DNA of 33,225 bases from an uncultured Parvularculaceae bacterium (lineage in GTDB: Bacteria; Pseudomonadota; Alphaproteobacteria; Caulobacterales; Parvularculaceae). The notes under the pieces were generated by a model that was not told the DNA's origin, made no database searches, and saw nothing but the letters and a program-made list of their open reading frames with translations. This document shows, piece after piece, positions 23,948 through 30,300 of the stretch. The DNA is taken from assembly GCA_938015425.1 (NCBI GenBank), contig CALLPQ010000038.1, forward strand, positions 1 through 33,225, written 5' to 3'. The translations under genes were made by a program, and so were the position numbers. The first letter of the stretch is position 1, and every line of letters starts with the position of its first letter.

Positions 23948-24649
23948 TTAAACCCTCATCACTTCAACGCCGCCACTTGGCTGGGCAATATAAACCCGTT
24001 TTGTCATACCTATAAACAAACCCGTTTCGATCACGCCAGGCAATTCTCGTAACGCCTGATCAAGTTTTTGAGAATCTTCGATATGCTCCAAGGCACAATC
24101 GAGAATATAATTACCGCCATCACTATGAAACACCCCGCCAGATGGCGCACCGCGTAAACCGACTTTATGGCCATCAAATCCCATAGACGATAGAAGTCGG
24201 CGTATCTCTTGAACACTTAACGCCCAGCCAAAAGGTTCGATTTCAACCGGCAAGGCGAAAGCCCCAAGGGTTTTAACTTTTTTGCTTTCATCGGCTATGA
24301 TCACAAACTCCCGTGCGGCGCGGGCGATAATCTTTTCTCGCAATAAAGCGCCGCCACCGCCCTTAATTAAAGACAAAGCCGGATCGACTTCATCGGTTCC
24401 ATCTATGGCCAAATCAACCTTGGTGGTTTCATCGGGATCAATCAAATCAATCCCCATCCGCAAAGCTTGCTCTCGTGTTGCTTGGGATGTCGGTATGCCA
24501 GTCACCGTCAAACCATTTTTGACTTTCTCTCCTAAAAGATCAATAAAATGTGCCGCGGTTGATCCCGTCCCCAAGCCAAGCACCATATCGTCTTGTACGA
24601 GTTCTAAAGCTTTAGCGGCGGCGGCGCGCTTTGCGTTATCAATAGACAT
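23948..24649 (-). CDS. rpiA: Ribose-5-phosphate isomerase A
   Basis: Interconverts ribose 5-phosphate and ribulose 5-phosphate in the non-oxidative pentose phosphate pathway. 233 residues, close to the family length. Motifs: GLGTGSTAAHFI (phosphate loop), IPTSQATREQA, DLAIDGTDEVDPALSLIKGGGGALLREKI (catalytic Asp/Glu/Lys region; DLAIDGTDEVD and IKGGGGALLREKI), and IADESKKV. GGAAC precedes the ATG. It sits between glmU (102-base gap) and the unknown gene on the same strand, consistent with a glmU-rpiA-unknown-gor transcription unit. Confidence 0.97.
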   Translation of the reverse strand: MSIDNAKRAAAAKALELVQDDMVLGLGTGSTAAHFIDLLGEKVKNGLTVTGIPTSQATREQALRMGIDLIDPDETTKVDLAIDGTDEVDPALSLIKGGGGALLREKIIARAAREFVIIADESKKVKTLGAFALPVEIEPFGWALSVQEIRRLLSSMGFDGHKVGLRGAPSGGVFHSDGGNYILDCALEHIEDSQKLDQALRELPGVIETGLFIGMTKRVYIAQPSGGVEVMRV

Positions 24650-24751
24650 ATTTGTTCCAATATTTTTAAACTAAAATTTTAGTCCCTTAACTCCGGGTAA
24701 CTCCAACTTTTTCGAGACCGCGTTTCTTGCGATCCTAAAGGTTTTGCATTT

Positions 24752-26134
24752 TCATTTCTTTTTATATTTTTCATTATTGGCACGAAACCGTGCGCCCCAT
24801 CCTTTAATAATGGATTGACGTCCTCGCGCAATTGCTAAATCATCCGCTTCAATATCTTTCGTAATCACAGAACCCGACCCTACATACGCTCTTTCGCCAA
24901 TCTTGACAGGGGCAACCAAAGACGAATTGGAACCAATGAAAGCACCGTCAGCAATAATGGTACGATGTTTTCGAAAGCCATCATAATTACATGTTATTGT
25001 TCCCGCACCAATATTCACATCCTCCCCCAAATCAGCATCGCCAATATAACTTAAATGGCTAACTTTTGCGCCTTTGGCCAAAATCGCTTTTTTGACTTCG
25101 ACAAAGTTACCGATTTTTACATCCCGATTAAGTTCTGCCCCCGGACGAAGCCGCACAAAAGGTCCAACCACAACGCCCTCGTCAAGGCGTGCCCCCTCTA
25201 TATGGCTAAAGGGTTTTATTTCCACCCCGTCGGCTACCTGAACCCCCGGGCCAAAGACAGTATTTTGCCCGACAATCACATCTTGCCCCAACCGGGTGTC
25301 ATAACTAAAATACACACTTGCAGGATCGGACAGAGTAACCCCCGCCTCCATCATACGTTGCCGCATTCTGGTCTGGAATATTTCTTCTGCCGCCGCTAAA
25401 TCAACACGGCTATCCACGCCAATAACCTCATCTTCATCAGCCTCGATTGCGCTACAGGCAAACCCGTCCGCACACGCCATAGCCACAAGGTCGGTTAGAT
25501 AATATTCCCCTTTTGCATTATTATTATCAATCAGCGGAACCGCTTTGTTCAAAAAATCACTTTCAACGGCCATCACGCCGGCATTACAAAAGTTGATTTT
25601 TCTTTGCTCAAGGCTGGCATCCTTATGTTCAACAATTTCTTGCAAAGCTCCGTGTTCATCAACCATCAAGCGGCCATAGGCATGTTCAAGGCTTGGCACA
25701 AAGCCCATGACGCAAACTTTATCACCGCTCTCAATCTTTGCGGCCATCGCCTTTAATGAAGCTGCCGTCATTAAGGGCGAATCTGCATTGAGTATCAATA
25801 CCGTGCCCTTAAACCCTTTTAAGCCATCAAGGGCCTGCGCCACCGCATCTCCGGTGCCGCGCGGGGGCGATTGGATGGCCACACTGATATCCGGCGCAAA
25901 CTGTTTTGCACAATCGGCGACAATTTCGGCCTGATTTCCCACGACAATATTCATCACTTCAGGCGACAATGATTGCGCAACTTTAATCACATGCCCCACC
26001 AAAGGAAGATTAGCGATCTCGTGAAGTACTTTGGATTTTGCCGACTTCATGCGTGTGCCATGACCCGCCGCCAGAATGATCACCGCAACGGCTCCGCGCA
26101 ATGAGGGTGTTTCTTGATTATTTCGTGTGTTCAT
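24752..26134 (-). CDS. glmU: Bifunctional GlmU: glucosamine-1-P acetyltransferase / UDP-GlcNAc pyrophosphorylase
   Basis: Makes UDP-N-acetylglucosamine for peptidoglycan and lipopolysaccharide. 460 residues, standard. The N-terminal uridylyltransferase domain (about 15-240) has LAAGHGTRMKSAKSKVLHEI and NADSPLM. The C-terminal left-handed beta-helix acetyltransferase (about 265-450) shows the hexapeptide pattern, VRLRPGAELNRDVKIGNFVEVKKA (two parts: VRLRPGAEL, IGNFVEVKKA), the catalytic-His equivalent in SHLSYIGDADLG and NIGAGTITCNYDG. The first 14 residues are a short extra tail before AVAVIILAAG. Divergent from gph with a 101-base gap. Essential in most bacteria. Confidence 0.97.
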   Translation of the reverse strand: MNTRNNQETPSLRGAVAVIILAAGHGTRMKSAKSKVLHEIANLPLVGHVIKVAQSLSPEVMNIVVGNQAEIVADCAKQFAPDISVAIQSPPRGTGDAVAQALDGLKGFKGTVLILNADSPLMTAASLKAMAAKIESGDKVCVMGFVPSLEHAYGRLMVDEHGALQEIVEHKDASLEQRKINFCNAGVMAVESDFLNKAVPLIDNNNAKGEYYLTDLVAMACADGFACSAIEADEDEVIGVDSRVDLAAAEEIFQTRMRQRMMEAGVTLSDPASVYFSYDTRLGQDVIVGQNTVFGPGVQVADGVEIKPFSHIEGARLDEGVVVGPFVRLRPGAELNRDVKIGNFVEVKKAILAKGAKVSHLSYIGDADLGEDVNIGAGTITCNYDGFRKHRTIIADGAFIGSNSSLVAPVKIGERAYVGSGSVITKDIEADDLAIARGRQSIIKGWGARFRANNEKYKKK

Positions 26135-26235
26135 GATCTCTGGTCTATATTCGTTTTATAATGATGAAATTACCTTATAAGGGATTCATTCCATAAGACA
26201 TTAGTAATAATCAATTTGTTTAAAAAGCTTTCCCA

Positions 26236-26265
26236 ATGTCCTCACCAGAAATGTCCTCACCACAA
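26236..26265 (+). repeat. 15-bp tandem duplication that includes the gph start codon
   Basis: ATGTCCTCACCAGAA at 26236-26250 is repeated as ATGTCCTCACCACAA at 26251-26265 (14 of 15 identical). It creates two successive in-frame start codons five codons apart. Confidence 0.9.
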
Positions 26266-27072
26266 AACCCTAAACCTAATAAGCGGCCCGCAACGCCCGC
26301 CGCGCCCGATTGCCTTGATCACCTTCCCAAACAGGGGGGGCCCGCCCCTCAATACCGACAAGGGGTAATTTTTGATCTAGATGGTACCCTTATCGATACA
26401 GCAGAAGATTTAGCGGCTTCCATGAATTATGTGCTCGTCAATCAAGGGTACGCACCGATACCCCACCAAGATGTGCGCCATCTTGTTGGCTTTGGGGCAA
26501 AAGCGATGCTTTCGGCAGGGTTTCAAAAAAGCTGTGGCTACACCCCGACACCGGATGAGCTCACAGCGCTTGCAACGGACTTTGTGGATTATTACCATCA
26601 TCATATAGCCGATTTTTCCAAACCCTTCCCCCATACGCTTGAGGCGTTAGAGCAATTGGCAAAGAACGGGATTGTGCTGGGCGTATGCACCAATAAAGAT
26701 GAAACTCTGGCGCGCACTTTGTTGTCGGCTTTAAAGATGACTGATTATTTCGCCGCCATTGTCGGAGGCAACACAGCAGGCATCGCCAAACCAGATCCAG
26801 CTCCCGTGCATTTATGCCTGCAACAGATGGGCCTGAGAATGGATCAACCATCAAGCTTTACTGCCAAAGATAAAGAAGACAAAACCAAAAAATACAAAGC
26901 CATATTTATTGGCGACAGCGATACAGATATCAAAGCAGCGGTGGCCTCTAAACTCGATTGTTTAATTGCGGATTTTGGCTATGGCCCTTTAGATGAAATT
27001 GAGCAGGCCCACAGTGTTTTTTCATCTTACAAACAAGCACCCGATATTATTCTTGAAATGCTGAGAGCCTAA
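26236..27072 (+). CDS. gph: HAD-family phosphoglycolate phosphatase
   Basis: A HAD hydrolase, most like Gph, which removes the phosphate from 2-phosphoglycolate. 278 residues. Motif I DLDGTLIDT with nucleophile Asp47 and acid/base Asp49; motif II Thr in CTNK; motif III Lys in IAKPDP; motif IV GDSDTD. The cap is the helical type inserted after motif I. Before the domain lies a 38-residue Pro/Asn-rich tail not found in typical Gph, beginning with a duplicated MSSPE/MSSPQ. There is no clear Shine-Dalgarno site, so ATG 26236 and ATG 26251 are equally possible starts. A short insertion SSFTAKDKEDKTKKYKA before motif IV is also unusual. Substrate assignment is by family resemblance. Confidence 0.88.
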   Translation: MSSPEMSSPQNPKPNKRPATPAAPDCLDHLPKQGGPAPQYRQGVIFDLDGTLIDTAEDLAASMNYVLVNQGYAPIPHQDVRHLVGFGAKAMLSAGFQKSCGYTPTPDELTALATDFVDYYHHHIADFSKPFPHTLEALEQLAKNGIVLGVCTNKDETLARTLLSALKMTDYFAAIVGGNTAGIAKPDPAPVHLCLQQMGLRMDQPSSFTAKDKEDKTKKYKAIFIGDSDTDIKAAVASKLDCLIADFGYGPLDEIEQAHSVFSSYKQAPDIILEMLRA

Positions 27073-27074
27073 AA

Positions 27075-27098
27075 ATGGCCTGCTCAAATCCAGGCCAT
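27075..27098 (+). terminator. Possible terminator hairpin after gph
   Basis: ATGGCCTG at 27075-27082 pairs with CAGGCCAT at 27091-27098 over an eight-base loop, two bases after the gph stop. The sequence following is GTCTTCATAT, so the T-run is poor; transcription end or 3' stabilisation are both possible. Confidence 0.45.
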
Positions 27099-27205
27099 GT
27101 CTTCATATATAAATTGAAGTTTTATTCGTGTAATGAATGTTAAATTCGAAACACTTTTAAAGCTAAAGCATTCCAATACCACCATTAGCATTACACGCTG
27201 TTTAC

Positions 27206-27233
27206 GGGCAACTAAACAGGTAGCTAGTTGCCC
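27206..27233 (-). terminator. Possible terminator hairpin for the 72-residue gene
   Basis: GGGCAACTA at 27206-27214 pairs with TAGTTGCCC at 27225-27233, a nine-base perfect stem with a ten-base loop, 14 bases after the stop codon of the minus-strand gene. No strong T-run follows on that strand. Confidence 0.45.
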
Positions 27234-27247
27234 CGCCAATCAGGAAA

Positions 27248-27466
27248 CTAACCAGCCGCCATATCAGCATTGACTTCTTGAGCAAGGTGACGACGTGGCA
27301 TGCCGTTAACCATATCACTGCGAACATCCGTACGGGCTGATCGCATTGTGGATACGAAACCTTCTTTTCGCGTTTCCACGGTCACTTCAAACCCCTGCTT
27401 ACGCCAATATTCCTGAATCTTTACCGCTAGTCGCGATGCACCATCATTTGAGCAAAATTCTGTCAT
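27248..27466 (-). CDS. Small conserved-looking protein, unknown function
   Basis: 72 residues from ATG 27466, which has GAGG at good spacing; the frame is open 11 codons further but without a ribosome-binding site. The protein is cytoplasmic-looking. An amphipathic helix (ASRLAVKIQEYWRKQGF, 10-26) leads to a likely strand (EVTVETR), then FVSTMRSARTDVRSDMVNGMPRR (two parts: FVSTMRSARTDVRSDMVNG, MPRR). The pattern of a helix with YW and a VRSDMVNGMP segment reminds me of small uncharacterised alphaproteobacterial proteins, but I cannot name a family. The coding call rests on the ribosome-binding site, the hairpin after the stop and the sensible composition. Confidence 0.7.
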   Translation of the reverse strand: MTEFCSNDGASRLAVKIQEYWRKQGFEVTVETRKEGFVSTMRSARTDVRSDMVNGMPRRHLAQEVNADMAAG

Positions 27467-27685
27467 GATAATCCTCTTCAAGTCTGCACTGTAGAACATT
27501 ATTAGTTATTCTAATTAATTCAAGGCGAAATTATGGACATATTAGAAAATCATATAAAAAAATTGCTAATCCGTTGATTTTACTGCAATGCAGCATGCAT
27601 AATTATATTTTATTTATATCATTTATAAGATAAACTTATATTATAAAGCAAAAAAACCTCTAATAGGCATAGGAAAAACGACGAA

Positions 27686-28381
27686 ATGGATGCCAGACAA
27701 TTATTTCCCCAACCTAATCGTTCCCCCGAAGGAAGTCCCGCAAACGAAGCCACATCCATTGGCGAGCGTATTAAGACCGCCCGCAAAAATCTGGACCTTA
27801 ATCAGGCAGATCTGGCAAAAAGGCTTAATGTTAGCCAACCAACCGTTGCCAACTGGGAAAGCGGCATCCATGATCCCCGCCGTTTGGTGCAAGCTAAAAT
27901 CGCCGACGCCCTTTCGGTTCCACTAAGCTGGCTCTCCCAAGGGGCCCGCTCCCCCGTAGAAAGTGATAAACATCCAGCCGCTGGTTATTTAAGACGTATA
28001 CTGCATCATGTTCCCATCATTAGTTATAAAAATGCTGAGCGCATTATCAATGAAAAGGATGTAGACCCCCATGAGTGGGCAGAAGATTATATCCCCGTAA
28101 CCTATAGCGGTGCACGATTATTTGCAGTCTTCGTTTCTGATGACGCCGTAAATCTTGCGTTCCCACCGGACACATTGGTGGTTATTGATTATACTGACAA
28201 AAACCCGGTCGAAGAAAGTTTTTGCCTAGCTATTGTGGATGGCGAATGTGTTTTACGGCGATGGCGCGCAAACCCCGCACGTCTAGAACCATTTTCTAAC
28301 AACCCCCATCACGAGACTTTGTATATTGCCGGTAATAAACATATTATTGGATCCGTACGCGTATCAATTCGTTTCCACTAA
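27686..28381 (+). CDS. XRE-type regulator with degenerate S24-like domain
   Basis: 231 residues. Residues 26-80 form a Cro/CI helix-turn-helix: IGERIKTARKNLDLNQADLA, then KRLNVSQPTVANWESG, with the recognition helix around SQPTVANWES. The C-terminal part (about 140-228) follows the LexA/CI S24 fold, ARLFAVFVSDDAVNLAFPPDTLVVID and CLAIVDGECVLRRWR (first given in parts: ARLFAVFVSDDAV, LAFPPDTLVVID). In active members the loop reads G-D-S-M with the catalytic Ser and the strand carries a Lys. Here the loop is S151-D-D-A and the Lys position is Arg191, so self-cleavage seems lost; the domain probably serves dimerisation or ligand binding. AGGA precedes ATG 27686. The promoter region 27500-27685 is very AT-rich, with GCAATGCAGCATGCAT as a candidate operator. 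Target genes unknown; a GST-like gene follows 60 bases later. Confidence 0.85.
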   Translation: MDARQLFPQPNRSPEGSPANEATSIGERIKTARKNLDLNQADLAKRLNVSQPTVANWESGIHDPRRLVQAKIADALSVPLSWLSQGARSPVESDKHPAAGYLRRILHHVPIISYKNAERIINEKDVDPHEWAEDYIPVTYSGARLFAVFVSDDAVNLAFPPDTLVVIDYTDKNPVEESFCLAIVDGECVLRRWRANPARLEPFSNNPHHETLYIAGNKHIIGSVRVSIRFH

Positions 28382-28441
28382 TATTAGACACAACAATTCT
28401 CGTTAAATCAGAAACACCTTTAAATCATTGTAGGAATTGTA

Positions 28442-29533
28442 ATGCCCAGCAATCATGTCCTCTATGCCGCGCCTCTATCCTATTTCAGTGGTAAAGCCCG
28501 TTCATATTTACATTATAAACAAGTGGGGTTTGAAGAACGCTTTGCTGATCGCAACGTCTATCAAGACATAATATTACCGCGCATTGGCTATCCGGTTATG
28601 CCCGTGACCATTTTAGATAATGACCAAGCCATACAAGACACGAGCGAGCTTATTGATTATTTTGAAAACACGTCTCACTCGCCCAGCGCCACACCACCCA
28701 CACCAAAACAAGCCTTTGTCTCTGCATTGCTGGAACTTTATGGGGATGAATGGCTGGTGATCCCTGCCATGCATTACCGCTGGGTTTACAACAAAGATTT
28801 TGCGTTAAGCGAATTTGGAAAAGTAACCGCGCCGCACGCCCCTAAAGCGGAACAATTAAAAGCGGCAGAAAAATCATCAGCGATGTTTCAGGCCGTCGTC
28901 CCGATGCTTGGCGCAACACCGCAAATGGCTCCCGCTATTGAAAAATCATATATCAATTTTTTGCATGAGTTTAACACCCATCTTGAACACCATGATTTCC
29001 TTTTAGGGGGCAAGCCATGCACCGGAGATTTCGGCCTTGTGGGGCCGCTTTATGCACATCTTTATCGTGACCCTTTTTCAGGCGATTTAATGAAAAAGGA
29101 AGCCCCGTTAGTGGCAAAGTGGGTCGAACGGATGATTGCCATACCTTTTAATGTTGAAGGTGATTATCTAGCTAATGATGAAATTCCGCCTACTCTATAT
29201 CCACTATTGAAGCGCCAGATGAGCGAACAAGGGCCTTGTTTGCTAGATTTGGTGGAAAAGCTGGCCGATTTTAAAACCACTAATAAAGATCAGGCAATTC
29301 CGCGGACAATTGGCATGCATGATTTTACGGTGGAGGGAGAAACCGGCAAACGAATTATTATTCCTTATACCCAATGGATGCTACAACGCGCCCTCACCCC
29401 TTTATCGAAACTTGATGATAAAGACCGCACCAAGATTGATAATCTATTAAATGACATAAACGGCCAAACCCTTAAAGGGCTAACAATAAAAGCCCCTGTC
29501 ACACGCGAAAATCACAAGTTGATATGGGCCTAA
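28442..29533 (+). CDS. Glutathione S-transferase family protein, extended
   Basis: 363 residues, well above the usual 200-230 for a GST. The thioredoxin-like N domain (about 5-78) has LYAAPLSYFSGKARSYLHYK with candidate catalytic Ser residues, the cis-proline segment MPVTILD and DTSELIDYFE, which binds glutathione in the family. The helical C domain (about 90-245) includes DFLLGGKPCTGDFGLVGPLYAHLYRD (in parts: FLLGGKPCTGDFGLVGPL), the N-capping-box region. An extra 110-residue C-terminal part, with GKRIIIPYTQWMLQRAL, is characteristic of a subgroup I have seen only as uncharacterised proteins. AGGA lies before ATG 28442. Substrate unknown. It follows the XRE regulator on the same strand. Confidence 0.85.
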   Translation: MPSNHVLYAAPLSYFSGKARSYLHYKQVGFEERFADRNVYQDIILPRIGYPVMPVTILDNDQAIQDTSELIDYFENTSHSPSATPPTPKQAFVSALLELYGDEWLVIPAMHYRWVYNKDFALSEFGKVTAPHAPKAEQLKAAEKSSAMFQAVVPMLGATPQMAPAIEKSYINFLHEFNTHLEHHDFLLGGKPCTGDFGLVGPLYAHLYRDPFSGDLMKKEAPLVAKWVERMIAIPFNVEGDYLANDEIPPTLYPLLKRQMSEQGPCLLDLVEKLADFKTTNKDQAIPRTIGMHDFTVEGETGKRIIIPYTQWMLQRALTPLSKLDDKDRTKIDNLLNDINGQTLKGLTIKAPVTRENHKLIWA

Positions 29534-29610
29534 AATTATGGTCCACTGCATCACTCATTCATCAACCTGAATAAAGTTTTGTTTTACGTTAAATGGCAGC
29601 AGGAGGTAAC

Positions 29611-30048
29611 ATGGCACAAACAACGCAACCCCTTCCAAAATGGTTTTTGATTGTCGCAAGCCTCGCCTTGATATGGAATTTGATGGGCGGTTGGGCTTTC
29701 TTTTATGAAATCAATCTCTCCCCTGAAGCCATTGCAACACTACCGCAAAACCAACAAGGTTTTTACGAAGATAAATCTATTTGGCATAATGTGCTGTTTG
29801 CCATCAGCGTCCTGACCGGCATTGTTGGGTCATTCCTTCTGATCATGCGCAAAAAAATAGTGATACCCATTTTCACGATCTCTTTGGTGACAATTCTCTT
29901 ACACGATATTTATTCATTCATCATTCGTGGATTTTACAAAGTCGCCTTGCCCTCCCAATATGGCATGCCTGCTCTGGTGTTAATCATTGCTTTATTTCTT
30001 TTGTGGTTTTCACGTTGGAGCCACAAAAAAGGCTGGCTCAAAAATTGA
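29611..30048 (+). CDS. Small four-helix integral membrane protein
   Basis: 145 residues from ATG 29611, chosen because AGGAGG stands four bases before it; an upstream in-frame ATG at 29593 has no such site. Four membrane helices: WFLIVASLALIWNLMGGWAF (about 11-30), NVLFAISVLTGIVGSFLLI, IVIPIFTISLVTILLHDIYSF and MPALVLIIALFLLWFSRW. The order (WNLMGG after helix start, SPEA.A.LP, final lysine-rich KKGWLKN) matches a widespread family often labelled sugar transporter in databases without evidence I know of. Function should be treated as unknown. Confidence 0.82.
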   Translation: MAQTTQPLPKWFLIVASLALIWNLMGGWAFFYEINLSPEAIATLPQNQQGFYEDKSIWHNVLFAISVLTGIVGSFLLIMRKKIVIPIFTISLVTILLHDIYSFIIRGFYKVALPSQYGMPALVLIIALFLLWFSRWSHKKGWLKN

Positions 30049-30300
30049 GCTAATAAGGGGCTTGCCTAGGATTTGGGGTGATTAACCGGATAGAGTTCAA
30101 ACACCGGGATCGCATCTTCTGCATCGCAATTCCTTAGGCCCATAAAATCAACGGGTCATTTTTAGCAGAAAACACCTTAAATGTTGAAAAGTTCATGCTG
30201 TTTTTTACAAAAATTACGCACTTTACACTAGCGCCAATATGCGAAGCGGGGTTTTATGTTTGAATCGTTTAATTTATAAATTACCCCGTTGAAAGAGCAT
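30049..30300. other. Intergenic region with a possible broken short gene on the minus strand
   Basis: On the minus strand, ATG 30196 opens MNFSTFKVFSAKNDPLILWA and stops; shifting one frame gives MGLRNCDAEDAIPVFELYPV followed by NHPKS and a stop near 30072. The second stretch has a natural-looking composition, so the region may hold a decayed small gene, but there is no ribosome-binding site and chance cannot be excluded. The promoter of the downstream kinase should also be here. Confidence 0.25.
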
